DNA of 64,000 nt from Candidatus Dormiibacterota bacterium. GTDB lineage: Bacteria; Chloroflexota; Dormibacteria; Dormibacterales; Dormibacteraceae. The position numbers and the translations under genes were made by a program. Positions 10,119 through 19,161 of this stretch are shown piece by piece; position 1 is the first letter of the stretch, and the number at the start of each line of letters is the position of its first letter. The stretch lies in NCBI GenBank assembly GCA_003169845.1, contig PNAG01000011.1, positions 155,044-219,043 on the forward strand, in the 5' to 3' direction. The notes under the pieces are model-generated. The model was not told where the DNA came from. It worked only from the letters and a program-made list of their open reading frames with translations, and did not search any database.

Positions 10119-11369
10119 TCAACCGGCCGGGTGCGCTACGGGTCGCTCTGATGCAGGTTCTCGCGACGTGGCGACTTTTCGCAGGAGGCTGTCGAGGGCC
10201 TGGCCGCCCTTGTCCCACTGCCAGGACCGTACAACGTGCTCGCGACCGCTGAGGCCAAGCTTTGCCACCAACGACGGGTCGCTTGCCAGGGCTGCGATGG
10301 CTGCTGCAATTGCATCGGGGTCGGGCTCCACGAGGAATCCGGTGAGGCCATCCACAACGGTTTCCCGGTAGCCGCCCTCCTGGATGGCGACCACGGGCGT
10401 CCCGCATGCCATCGACTCGAGCGGCGTAAACCCAAAAGCCTCCAGGCGCGCGGCGCACACGGTGGCCAGCGCGCGGCGATAACGATCGAGCATGTCCGCT
10501 TCCTCGATGGCGGCTTCGACGATGAGCTCGACTCCATTCGCTTTCGCAAGGCGTTCGAGGGGTTCAGAGCCGCGCAGCCACGGCATGACGAGGCGCAGCG
10601 CGGGACGGCTCGCCTGCGGTATCCGTGCCAGCGCCCGAATCACCAGGTCGTGGCCCTTGATCACCGATGGAATGCCGATGGACAGCACTTCGTTGCGCCG
10701 GATGACGGTGCCGGTTCCGGGCGTGAAATGGGTGATGTCGATACCAAGCGGGCACACGGTCGCGTTTCGCGCGTACGCGGCCCAGATTCGTTCGCGGGAG
10801 TGCACGGAGTTCACGGCGATCGCATCCGCGGCCCGAGCGTTCCGCGTATCCAGGCGCCCCATTCGATTCAGTGCCCACACCTCTTCGGCCTCACGCAGCC
10901 TACCGAGAGGCAGGCGCCTCAGCCCGGCTCGATGCACCTCTAGATGCTGTCGCTCCTCGAGAAAACGGAAAGGCTCCTGGCAAAAGTAAGCAGACGGCAC
11001 CTGACGCAGATAGCCGAGAAGGTAGGGCGCCTGCGTATAGCTGTCGGTGTGCGCAAGCAAGACGTCGTAGTTGCGGCGATCGACATCTGCGGAAATCTGT
11101 CGGTGCACTTGCTTCAAGGGCCCGAACATCGTGTAGGAGCGCGGCGTGAGCTTGCCACCGGCGAGCCGCTCATCCAGGCGACCGCCGAGCGGTGAGAAAC
11201 GGTACGTGTACAGCCGCTTGCAAAACGGCGCAAGGTCGAGTGCCTTTGACTCCGTGGTGCTGAGCCGGTACAGGTCCAATTCGTGGTTAGCGGCCAGGAA
11301 CCGACCTAACTCGAATGCCGCCCGCTTCGCGCCGCCGCGGGGAAGGTTTTCGAAAATAGCGATACGCAT
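10119..11369 (-). CDS. Family 4 glycosyltransferase
   Basis: The 416-residue GT-B transferase begins MRIAIFENLPRGGAKRAAFE, the nucleotide-sugar enzyme N-terminal Rossmann strand with its Gly-rich loop. In the C-terminal half it has the EX7E-type segment EAFGFTPLE, followed by SMACGTPVVAIQEGG and GLTGFLVEP. It transfers a sugar to a growing lipid-linked glycan; donor and acceptor are unknown. It is clearly paralogous to the gene at 16736-17956, with shared motifs ENLP, LDLYRLST, PRSYT-FGP and CQEP in the same order. It lies directly upstream of the flippase. Confidence 0.85.
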   Translation of the reverse strand: MRIAIFENLPRGGAKRAAFELGRFLAANHELDLYRLSTTESKALDLAPFCKRLYTYRFSPLGGRLDERLAGGKLTPRSYTMFGPLKQVHRQISADVDRRNYDVLLAHTDSYTQAPYLLGYLRQVPSAYFCQEPFRFLEERQHLEVHRAGLRRLPLGRLREAEEVWALNRMGRLDTRNARAADAIAVNSVHSRERIWAAYARNATVCPLGIDITHFTPGTGTVIRRNEVLSIGIPSVIKGHDLVIRALARIPQASRPALRLVMPWLRGSEPLERLAKANGVELIVEAAIEEADMLDRYRRALATVCAARLEAFGFTPLESMACGTPVVAIQEGGYRETVVDGLTGFLVEPDPDAIAAAIAALASDPSLVAKLGLSGREHVVRSWQWDKGGQALDSLLRKVATSREPASERPVAHPAG

Positions 11370-11456
11370 GCTGGGTCATTGGAAGTCTAAGAGGTGGGGC
11401 GCATCACGCTCGCCGCGGCCAGGGCCTCGTGTCTACCACTTATAGAATTACCAAGA

Positions 11457-12290
11457 GTGACGTTCAGCTTCTCTGAAACGCTTGTTGCGTGCGACCTGTG
11501 CGGCGGAAAGGACTTTGCGATTCGCGACGCCGCAACCAGGGTCATGCAGTGCCGGCGTTGCGGCTACCGATTCACCAACCCGAGGCCATCTCAAGCTGAA
11601 ATCGCCGCGGCGTATTCTGCGCCCGCGCAATACGACGGCTGGCTCGCGCAGGACGCGGGACGAGAAATCATGTGGAGCCGGCGCTGGGCGCTGGTCAAGC
11701 AATTCGCGAAGGGCAAGCGTTTGCTCGACGTGGGCGCCGGCATCGGAACCTTCCTCGCTCATGCCCACGCCGACGGCTGGGACGTCACAGGCACGGAAAT
11801 CTCCAGGTCCGCGATTGGGATCGCTCGCGAACGGTATGGGATTGCGCTCATCGAAGGCCAGCTGGAGGACATCCCCACGGCGGGTCAGTTCGACCTGGTC
11901 ACGATGTGGCATGTGCTCGAGCATCTTCCGTCGCCGTCGCACGCTGTAACCCAGTGCAGGGATCTGCTGAAGACGGGCGGCTTGATGGTGGTGGCCGTGC
12001 CAAACGACTCCGACGCCAGATGGCGATTCCAGCGGCTAAAGAACGGGAAGTACATGCCCTACGAAGAGCTGGAACCCGGCAAGGAGATCCACCTCAGCCA
12101 TTTCACTGTTCGCGTCTTGAAGCGGACGTTGGAGTCGCGAGGCTTTCGTGTCGAGCGCGCGACCGTAGACGACCACTATCCTGAGCGAAGCCCGCGACGA
12201 GATCGGCTGGTCGCCACCTACCGTACCGTCATGGCCGGCACCGGAATGAACCTTGGAGTGGCGACGCTGGTGCTGGCGAGGGCGGTCTAG
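11457..12290 (+). CDS. Zn-ribbon class I SAM-dependent methyltransferase
   Basis: The 277-residue protein opens with a four-cysteine ribbon (CDLCGG then CRRCGYRFTNPRPS). This is followed by a class I methyltransferase domain with motif I LLDVGAGIGTFL near residue 85 and the acidic-loop segment MWHVLEHLPSPSHA near residue 145. Proteins of this layout methylate sugars or sugar intermediates in polysaccharide clusters. The GTG at 11457 was chosen because the Zn ribbon follows closely; a GTG at 11394 would add 21 residues with no family character. Its TAG is immediately followed, in the same frame, by the next gene. Confidence 0.8.
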   Translation: MTFSFSETLVACDLCGGKDFAIRDAATRVMQCRRCGYRFTNPRPSQAEIAAAYSAPAQYDGWLAQDAGREIMWSRRWALVKQFAKGKRLLDVGAGIGTFLAHAHADGWDVTGTEISRSAIGIARERYGIALIEGQLEDIPTAGQFDLVTMWHVLEHLPSPSHAVTQCRDLLKTGGLMVVAVPNDSDARWRFQRLKNGKYMPYEELEPGKEIHLSHFTVRVLKRTLESRGFRVERATVDDHYPERSPRRDRLVATYRTVMAGTGMNLGVATLVLARAV

Positions 12291-13403
12291 CTGGACCGAC
12301 ACTCCTTCGTCGCATTCGATGTAACCCCCCTTCAGAACGGACATCGGTTTCGGGGGATCGGCACCTATGTTCGCGGTCTCGCGACCCAGCTCCTGGCTCA
12401 GGACGACGTCCCGATCGAGTTCTGGGGTTGGAGTGACGATCCGCCCTTCGAGCCACGGTCGCCGCACCGCGCGATCTGGCTGCCGCGGGCAGGCATTCCA
12501 CGCACACGCTTTCCCTCTTTGCTGCGCCTTGCGATGTTCGCGCGGGCGGAAGCTTCGCGGGCGGCGGCTGTTCACATCACCGATCCCAACGCACTGGCCG
12601 CGCCTCGGAAGCGTCGTTTGCTGGTCACGGTGTACGACCTCATTCCACTGCACCAGGGGCCAGCCGGCGAGACGCGTGGCTACCGGCGCTATTTGAGAAA
12701 ACTTCAATCCGCCCACACACTCTTCGCCATTTCGAAGTCGACGGCGGACGATCTCGTGGCGACGCTTGGTGTGCCTCCGGACAGAGTGGTGGTGGCCCGA
12801 CCAGGCGTGGACATTCCTCCAATCACCGGATCGGCCCCGACCCAGGCGCGCGGGAAATATTTCCTTTATGTGGGCTCACCGGATCCTCACAAGAACCTGG
12901 CGGTGCTGCTGGACGCCGTGAAGCTCCGCCCTCAGCTGGCGGAGAAGCTGGTCATCACGGGGAACTGGCCTGAGCCGGTCGTGTCCGCCCTGCGGTCTCA
13001 GGTGGAGGCGGATCCGCTGCTGCGCGGCCGCGTCGATCACCTTGGCTTTGTTACGCGCGATGAGCTGCTGTCGCTCTTCCGCTCATCCACCGCGGTCGTG
13101 CTGCCATCGCTGTTCGAGGGGTTTGGACTTCCAGTGGCCGAAGCCATGGCCGCGGGAGCGGCTGTGGTGCACAGCCGCCTGCCCGTGCTGGAAGAGGTGT
13201 CCGCCGGGTGCGCGCTGACGTTCGAACCTGCGTCCGCCGAGGAGCTGGCCGCGTGCCTGACGCGGGTCTCCAGCGACGACACGCTGCGGCGGGATCTCAT
13301 CACGCGAGGGCGACTGCGGGCTGAGTCCCTGACGTGGGCCGAAGCCCTCGATAAGACCCTCCAGGCCTACCGGAAAGCGCTCCGTGGCGATGGTCGCGAC
13401 TAG
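12291..13403 (+). CDS. Family 4 glycosyltransferase with apparent CTG start
   Basis: The product is about 370 residues. The N-terminus reads FVAFDVTPLQNG then GIGTYVRGLATQLL, the standard GT4 opening. The C-terminal half has YVGSPDPHKNL, then SLFEGFGLPVAEAMA with the EX7E glutamates. The conserved N-terminus is encoded directly after the in-frame TAG at 12288-12290, and no ATG, GTG or TTG occurs before about 12510. The likely start is therefore the CTG at 12291, preceded at 12278-12282 by GAGGG; in-frame read-through of the TAG is the alternative. A start at the ATG of 12534 would delete the first Rossmann strand. Confidence 0.8.
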   Translation: MDRHSFVAFDVTPLQNGHRFRGIGTYVRGLATQLLAQDDVPIEFWGWSDDPPFEPRSPHRAIWLPRAGIPRTRFPSLLRLAMFARAEASRAAAVHITDPNALAAPRKRRLLVTVYDLIPLHQGPAGETRGYRRYLRKLQSAHTLFAISKSTADDLVATLGVPPDRVVVARPGVDIPPITGSAPTQARGKYFLYVGSPDPHKNLAVLLDAVKLRPQLAEKLVITGNWPEPVVSALRSQVEADPLLRGRVDHLGFVTRDELLSLFRSSTAVVLPSLFEGFGLPVAEAMAAGAAVVHSRLPVLEEVSAGCALTFEPASAEELAACLTRVSSDDTLRRDLITRGRLRAESLTWAEALDKTLQAYRKALRGDGRD

Positions 13404-13423
13404 GCGGTTACGATCTTGACCCG

Positions 13424-14887
13424 GTGGTATTCATAGGTGTAGCGCTCGCCGTCATCCTCGTGGCGGCGGTTCTCGTAGGGCTGTGGTGGGCGTGGCGCCA
13501 ACCCTTCATCGGCCTCGGCCTGCTGGTCGCGGGGATGGCTTTTCACAGCTTCGTGCTGATGGTGCTCCTCGGCCTGGGCACGCCCACCGCGTTGGTGCGT
13601 GCGTTTCAGGTTTGGAAGGAGCTGCTGATCGTCGCGCTCACCGTCTACGTGCTGCTGGCGATATGGCACGAGCGACGCGAAGGAGCCGCGCCCAGGCTGA
13701 CAGTGACGGATTGGTTGGCGGTGGTCTTCGCCCTGTTCACCATCGTCTACTTCCTGATCCCAGGCTCGCTCTTGCATTCCGGTGCAAACCTCAGCCAGCG
13801 CCTGGTCGGTCTCCGGATCGCATTTCTGATCCCGCTGATGTACTTCTTAGGGCGGCGGCTTGCTCCTGCGAGCGACCGAGTGCAGCTCATCGTCGTGTGG
13901 TTGTGCGTGGGCGCGGGCGCCGTGGTCGCGATCCTCGGCCTGATGGAGCTCTGGTTTGTGCCCACCCGCGTGTGGATCGATTGGGGCGTCAATCGGTACA
14001 CGAGCTTTCTGGGATTCACGTACCACGGGCCCAGGGGTCTCCCTGAGAATTTCTTTGTCACGCTGCCCGACGGCACTCTTCTCCGTCGCATGGTGTCGAC
14101 GTACATCAGCCCTCTGGGAATCGCCTACACCGGAATCCTGCTGTTCCCGATGGGCGTGGCCTTGATCGACCACTATGCGGCTGATCGGCGCGCGCGATGG
14201 CTCGCGGGAGCGGCGCTGACTCTGCTGACCGCCGGCGTGCTGCTGTCCGTGACTCGGCTTGCCCTGCTTGCGATCCTCGGTGAGGCAGTGCTTCTCGCCG
14301 TCGTGATGCGCCGCCGCTGGCTGATCGCGATCATCCCGATCCTCATCGTCTGTGTGATCGCGATCTTCTACCCATATTCGTCCATGGGCCCGGCCGTGAA
14401 CCGGGACCTGGCCGTGGTCCAGCGGAGCGGATGGCAGTGGATCATCACCGGCACCGGCACTGGCGCCGACACGTCGACGCAGGAGCATTACGACTACGTC
14501 CTGCGGGATCTCAAGGTCGACCTAGAGCACCCCCTCGGCCTGGGCACGGGCGCCTCGACGGTGAGGTATGGGCAGTTGGTCGGAACGGGGGAGAGCGCCG
14601 TCCTGGGAGTGTTCGGCGACCTGGGCGTCGCCGGCGGCGCGGTGTATGTCGCCCTTTACCTGCTCGCGATCTGGAACGGTTTTCGCGCGTACGGCATGGT
14701 CCCCACGCGGTCCATTCGGGCCGCGCTTCCGCTCACGGCATTTGTCGGCGGATTGGCTCTCTTCCCGATCACCGCCACGAGCGATGTGTGGGGAGACCTC
14801 TCGGTCACGTTTCTCTTCTGGTGGGCGGCGGGAGCGAGCGCGACGATAGCCCTCGGGCGAACCGTGTCGAAGACGGCGGTCGCTTGA
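13424..14887 (+). CDS. O-antigen polymerase/ligase-like membrane protein
   Basis: The 487 residues contain about 11-12 membrane spans. A large external loop follows the central helices, and near residue 365 there is the segment DLEHPLGLGTGAST, matching the family pattern (nP-x-GxGxG) that precedes the last helices in Wzy/WaaL-type proteins. It probably polymerises or ligates lipid-linked glycan units on the outer face of the membrane. The GTG start at 13424 follows the GT4 stop by 20 bp. The final TGA is overlapped by a TTG start of the next gene (TTGA), continuing a coupled operon. Confidence 0.75.
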   Translation: MVFIGVALAVILVAAVLVGLWWAWRQPFIGLGLLVAGMAFHSFVLMVLLGLGTPTALVRAFQVWKELLIVALTVYVLLAIWHERREGAAPRLTVTDWLAVVFALFTIVYFLIPGSLLHSGANLSQRLVGLRIAFLIPLMYFLGRRLAPASDRVQLIVVWLCVGAGAVVAILGLMELWFVPTRVWIDWGVNRYTSFLGFTYHGPRGLPENFFVTLPDGTLLRRMVSTYISPLGIAYTGILLFPMGVALIDHYAADRRARWLAGAALTLLTAGVLLSVTRLALLAILGEAVLLAVVMRRRWLIAIIPILIVCVIAIFYPYSSMGPAVNRDLAVVQRSGWQWIITGTGTGADTSTQEHYDYVLRDLKVDLEHPLGLGTGASTVRYGQLVGTGESAVLGVFGDLGVAGGAVYVALYLLAIWNGFRAYGMVPTRSIRAALPLTAFVGGLALFPITATSDVWGDLSVTFLFWWAAGASATIALGRTVSKTAVA

Positions 14888-15969
14888 CGCAGGCTACGAA
14901 GCTGGGTTCGTTGGACGTAGCGCTCGACATGACCTTCGCCAATCGAAACCGTGGCGGGTCGGGGGTCTACGCGCGCTCGCTGCTGGCCGCGCTGCGGAAT
15001 CGCGAATCTCTGACCGTCTGGGAGATCGCCGGACCTGCCGCATCAAACCTCCCCGGCACGCTGAGCTGGCTGGTCCGAGGGGCGAGGCGAGCGCTCACGG
15101 CTCGGAGGCCGGACATCCTGCACTGCCCCAGCTTTGTCGCACCCTGGCGCTTGCCGGTGCCGTTCGTGGTGACAGTCCACGACGCCGGCGGAAGACGATT
15201 TCCAGCCGACCATCCTCTCGAGTGGCGCCTCTACGACCGCGCGATCCTTTCGAGCCGGCTGCGTGCGGCCGCACGGGTCATCACAGGCAGCAGCTTCGCG
15301 CGCGCCGAGCTGATCCAGGAATACGGTTTGCCCGACAACCGGGTCGTGGTGATTCCGTACGGCGTCGACGCGCGGTACTTCGAGCCTGTTTCCGAGACGT
15401 CCAACACTCACGCTGTCACGATGCTGTTCCCCGGAGCCCCGGTGCCGCGCAAGAACATCGATGCCGTCCTTCAATGCATGGCTGCCGCCTCGCTCGACAC
15501 GGCCGTCGGACAGGCCCGGCTCGACATCTCAGGCGCCAGGCCAGAAGACTTCCGAGGCGTGGTGTCGCAGATCGAGTCGCTTCGGCTCGCGTCCAGGGTG
15601 CGCTGGCTTGGCCACGTGCCCGCCGAGCAAATGCCGTCCGTGATCGCCCGCTCACACGTCGTGGTCTATCCGTCGCTGTCGGAAGGTTTCGGCTTTCCGC
15701 TGCTCGAGGCGCTCGCGGTCGGGACGCCCGCCGTCGGCTCCGATCGCGGCTCGATACCCGAGATCGTCGGAGACGCGGCAGTGCTCGTCGATCCGACCGA
15801 TAGGCGCGCACTCAACGATGCTCTGGAATCCGTGCTCACGCGACCTGAGCTCCGGGCTCGGCTCAAGCGCGCGGGCAAGGAGCGTGCGCAGACGTTCACG
15901 TGGGAGCGATGCGCGGCGATGACCCTCGACGTGTACCGGTCGGTGCTCGCCGAGGCCCGCGCCGGGTGA
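14884..15969 (+). CDS. Family 4 glycosyltransferase
   Basis: The 361-residue GT-B enzyme reads LDVALDMTFANRNRGGSGVY near its start and LSEGFGFPLLEALAVGTPAV with GSIPEIVGDAAVLVDP in the C-terminal donor-binding half, typical for mannosyl/rhamnosyl-type GT4 enzymes. The TTG start at 14884 overlaps the upstream TGA by 4 nt (TTGA). The longer open frame upstream only shadows the polymerase gene in another frame. Its TGA at 15967-15969 overlaps the ATG of the next gene by one base. Confidence 0.85.
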   Translation: MTQATKLGSLDVALDMTFANRNRGGSGVYARSLLAALRNRESLTVWEIAGPAASNLPGTLSWLVRGARRALTARRPDILHCPSFVAPWRLPVPFVVTVHDAGGRRFPADHPLEWRLYDRAILSSRLRAAARVITGSSFARAELIQEYGLPDNRVVVIPYGVDARYFEPVSETSNTHAVTMLFPGAPVPRKNIDAVLQCMAAASLDTAVGQARLDISGARPEDFRGVVSQIESLRLASRVRWLGHVPAEQMPSVIARSHVVVYPSLSEGFGFPLLEALAVGTPAVGSDRGSIPEIVGDAAVLVDPTDRRALNDALESVLTRPELRARLKRAGKERAQTFTWERCAAMTLDVYRSVLAEARAG

Positions 15970-16739
15970 TGGCAACCCTGGAGCGCATCAACGTCCTGGG
16001 AGTTGGCGTGAGCGCGATCAACATGGAGCAGGCCCTGGACCAGATGGCCGTTTGGATCGCCTCGCGCTCGCGCGAGTACGTTTGCGTCTGCACCGTCCAT
16101 GGCGTCATGGACTGCCAGCGCCACCAGGACCTCAAGGACATCTTCAACTCGGGCGGAATGGTCACTCCCGACGGCATGCCGCTGGTCTGGCTCGGGCGCC
16201 GGGGCCACCCGCACGTCGCGCGAGTCTACGGGCCGGACCTCATGCTGGCCGAGCTCGAGCGCTCCGTCGTGAGCGGCCACCGGCATTTCCTCTATGGCGG
16301 TGGCCCCGGCGTCGGTGCGAGGCTGGCCGAGAGGATGAGGACGCGCTTCCCCGGGCTGCAGGTCGCGGGCGTGATGGAGCCTCCGTTCGCGTCGCTCGAT
16401 GTGCTCTGTACGCCGGAAGCCGCGGCGGAGATCAACTCGTCGGGAGCGGACGTGGTGTGGGTCGGCATCGGATCTCCGAAACAGGAGTACTGGATGGCGC
16501 GCATGCGACCCCTCCTGCAGGCGCCGGTGCTGATTGGCGTAGGGGCGGCGTTCGATTTTCACAGCGGTGCGGTCCGGCAGGCGCCGAGGTGGATGCAGCG
16601 TTCCGGCCTGGAGTGGTTGTTCCGGCTGGCGAGCGAGCCGCGCCGCCTCTGGCGCCGCTACCTCGTGGACAACCCCTGGTTCCTTTTTGCCATTGCCATG
16701 CAGGGGATGGGACTGAAGCACTACGAGCTGCCATCGTGA
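15969..16739 (+). CDS. WecG/TagA/CpsF-family glycosyltransferase
   Basis: The 256-residue protein belongs to family GT26. Visible motifs are NVLGVGVSAINMEQALD at the start, TPDGMPLVWLGRR near residue 65, and the signature WVGIGSPKQEYWM near residue 165. Relatives transfer N-acetylmannosaminuronic acid, ManNAc or glucose to a lipid-linked acceptor early in glycan assembly. The ATG at 15969 overlaps the previous stop (TGATG), and its own TGA is overlapped by a GTG (GTGA), so it sits in a chain of coupled glycosyltransferase genes. Confidence 0.9.
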   Translation: MATLERINVLGVGVSAINMEQALDQMAVWIASRSREYVCVCTVHGVMDCQRHQDLKDIFNSGGMVTPDGMPLVWLGRRGHPHVARVYGPDLMLAELERSVVSGHRHFLYGGGPGVGARLAERMRTRFPGLQVAGVMEPPFASLDVLCTPEAAAEINSSGADVVWVGIGSPKQEYWMARMRPLLQAPVLIGVGAAFDFHSGAVRQAPRWMQRSGLEWLFRLASEPRRLWRRYLVDNPWFLFAIAMQGMGLKHYELPS

Positions 16740-17956
16740 AGCTCGCCGTCTACGAGAACCTGCCTCCAGGAGGGGCTCTGCGCACGTCTTATGAAATCGG
16801 TCTCCGGCTCATGCGCAGAGGTCACCAGCTAGACCTCTACCGTCTCAGCACCTACGCGGAGAAAGGCCCGTTCGACCTGGCGCAGCACGGCGCGACCACT
16901 CACGTGGCGTCATACCGTCCGCTCTGGGGGACGCTGGAAAGCCGCTTCCGCGAAGGCCACCTGGCACCTCGTTCGTACACGCTTTTCGGACCGCTCAGGC
17001 GATTGCACCGGCGGATCGCCGCCGAAATCAGCTCGGGCAGCTATGACGCGGTCCTGGTCCACCCCGACGCGATGACATACGCGCCCTACGTGCTCCGCTG
17101 GATCACAGGCGTCCCGACCGTGTACTACTGCCAGGAACCCCCACGGGTCACCGCTGAGCGTGCGGTCCGCGAGCAGCATCGTCGCCACCTGGCGAGCACG
17201 CCTTACGGTGTCGGCCTGGCGCGCACGCTCGAGGACAGCCTCGTCATCGGCAGGTTGGTCGACGAGGATGCGCGCAGCGCAAGCCACGCCACCTTGATCG
17301 CCGTCAATTCCATCTACAGCCGCGAAAGGGCCTGGGCCGCGTATGCCCGCAATGCGGTGGTCTGCTACCTGGGCATCGATCCCGAACTGTTCAAGCCGCC
17401 GGCGCAGCAGCCTTCCCGTCGCCGCGAGGTGCTCGTGGTGGGGTCGCCCACCGGGGCGAAGAACCACGAGCTCGTCATAGAAGCGCTGGGGCGGCTGCCG
17501 GCCACGTCCCGCCCGGCACTCCGCATGGTGACACCGCGACCAGGCGGTGCCGAGGCGCTCCAGAGGCTCGCCGGCGCCCAGGGTGTGGAGCTCGTTATCG
17601 ATGTGGCCCTCAGCGAGCAGGCACTGATCGAGCGCTACCAGCAGGTGATCGCCACGGTCTGCGCCTCGCGGCTGGAGCCATTCGGGCTGACGGCGATCGA
17701 GTCGATGGCCTGCGGCACCCCTGTGGTAGCGATCCGCGAGGCAGGGTTCAGGGAGTCGGTGACCGAGGGCGTCACGGGCGTCCTCGTGGACCCAGAGCCC
17801 GCGGCGCTGGCCGATGGCATTGGCGGTCTCGTCGCCGATTCGAGCGCCGTTTCGACGATGGGGAAGGCCGGGCGCAACGATGTGGTGGCCCGCTGGACGT
17901 GGGACCGGACCGTATCGCAGATGGAGCGCATCCTCGAGAGGGTGCGGTCTGGTTGA
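16736..17956 (+). CDS. Family 4 glycosyltransferase
   Basis: The 406 residues begin MKLAVYENLPPGGALRTSYE and contain SRLEPFGLTAIESMACGTPV, the EX7E donor-binding segment, near residue 310. It is a paralogue of the minus-strand gene at 10119-11369, sharing ENLP, LDLYRLST, PRSYT-FGP and YCQEP blocks. The GTG at 16736 overlaps the preceding stop by four bases. The much longer open frame extending back to 16052 has no homology-like content and merely shadows the WecG-type gene. Its stop is overlapped by the next gene (TTGA). Confidence 0.85.
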   Translation: MKLAVYENLPPGGALRTSYEIGLRLMRRGHQLDLYRLSTYAEKGPFDLAQHGATTHVASYRPLWGTLESRFREGHLAPRSYTLFGPLRRLHRRIAAEISSGSYDAVLVHPDAMTYAPYVLRWITGVPTVYYCQEPPRVTAERAVREQHRRHLASTPYGVGLARTLEDSLVIGRLVDEDARSASHATLIAVNSIYSRERAWAAYARNAVVCYLGIDPELFKPPAQQPSRRREVLVVGSPTGAKNHELVIEALGRLPATSRPALRMVTPRPGGAEALQRLAGAQGVELVIDVALSEQALIERYQQVIATVCASRLEPFGLTAIESMACGTPVVAIREAGFRESVTEGVTGVLVDPEPAALADGIGGLVADSSAVSTMGKAGRNDVVARWTWDRTVSQMERILERVRSG

Positions 17957-19158
17957 CAAAGCGTCGCGTCCTCATGACGACCACGGCCTACCCGCCTTCC
18001 ATCGGCGGCGTGCAGGGCTATCTGTTTGAGCTCTGCGCGGGACTCCAGAGCTTCGAGGCCGATGTGATCACGCTCTGGCTCGCGCATCGCACGGACTGGC
18101 TGCTCGGCACCACCCTTCGCCTCCGCCAGACAGAAGGCAACTACCGATCGGCCGGCGTGCGAACGCTCGGCTGGACCCAAGGTTCACGCGCTCGCATGCT
18201 GCCGTGGGTGATCGCCTATTACGCACTCGTGCCGCTGGCTGCCCGCCGAATCGCCGCGGAAATGGTTTCACAACTGGATCGGGCGATCGACCCCCAGCCG
18301 GTTTTGATCCACAACCATCGCATCGGCCGTGAGTTCCTGGCCCTCGCGTCGCTGGCAGTTGCCCGGCAACGGGGGATGCCGTTTGTTCTGACCCCGTACC
18401 ACCATCCGAGGTGGCACGGCTACCGGTACAGCGGCTGGACCGGCGTCTACCGTGCCGCCGACGCGGTCCTCACGCTCACGCGGGCTGAGGCGCGGGAGCT
18501 AGAGCGGCTTGGAGTCGCGCCCGAGCGCCTGCACGTGATCGGCGGCGCCGGCGATCAGCCGATGCCCGCCGATGGTGCACGCTTTCGAGCCCGGATAGGT
18601 GCGAGCGGCGGTCCCCTGGTCGTTTTTGCCGGCCAGCTCTACAAGTACAAAGGCGTCCCGCTGCTCGTCGCGGCCGTAGAGGCTCTGCGGGCGCGCGGTG
18701 TGCAGGTGGAGCTTGCGTTCCTGGGCCCGGACACGCGATTCTCGCGCGCCTTCTTCGCCAGGCACAGGCGTCCGTGGATCCACGTCCTGGGCAGGGTCGA
18801 CAACCAGACGAAGTGGGATGCGATCGAGGCTGCCACCGTCGTCTGTGTGCCATCGGAACAGGAATCCTTCGGACGGATCTATGTCGAGGCGTGGTCGAAG
18901 GGCAAACCGGTCGTGGCCGCACGGATCCCATCGGTCAGCGAGGTGGTCACCGACGGGGAGTCTGGCCTGTTGGTCGATCCCGGATCGGTGGATGACCTCG
19001 CCAGGGCGCTCGAGCGGTTGGTGGGCGATCCGTCGCTCGGGGAGAGGCTCGGAGCGAGGGGCCGGAGCGAAGTCGCGAGCCGCTTCAACTGGCCGGCGGT
19101 CGTGCATCGAGTCGAGGCGGTCTACGAATCGCTGCTCGAAGCCAAGCGTCCGGCCTAA
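17953..19158 (+). CDS. Family 4 glycosyltransferase
   Basis: The 401-residue enzyme starts with VLMTTTAYPPSIGGVQGYLF, a classic GT4 glycine-rich donor/acceptor loop. Near residue 300 it shows PSEQESFGRIYVEAWSKGKP, then a SEVVTDGESGLLVDP segment that binds the nucleotide sugar. The TTG at 17953 overlaps the TGA of the previous gene by four bases, so translation is probably coupled. The next gene starts three bases after its stop. Confidence 0.85.
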   Translation: MTKRRVLMTTTAYPPSIGGVQGYLFELCAGLQSFEADVITLWLAHRTDWLLGTTLRLRQTEGNYRSAGVRTLGWTQGSRARMLPWVIAYYALVPLAARRIAAEMVSQLDRAIDPQPVLIHNHRIGREFLALASLAVARQRGMPFVLTPYHHPRWHGYRYSGWTGVYRAADAVLTLTRAEARELERLGVAPERLHVIGGAGDQPMPADGARFRARIGASGGPLVVFAGQLYKYKGVPLLVAAVEALRARGVQVELAFLGPDTRFSRAFFARHRRPWIHVLGRVDNQTKWDAIEAATVVCVPSEQESFGRIYVEAWSKGKPVVAARIPSVSEVVTDGESGLLVDPGSVDDLARALERLVGDPSLGERLGARGRSEVASRFNWPAVVHRVEAVYESLLEAKRPA

Positions 19159-19161
19159 CCG

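Noticed and set aside
16052..16735. Long 5' extension of the GT4 gene at 16736
   Set aside because: The extension overlaps the WecG-type gene in another frame and contains no GT4 sequence; the GTG at 16736 fits the conserved N-terminus.
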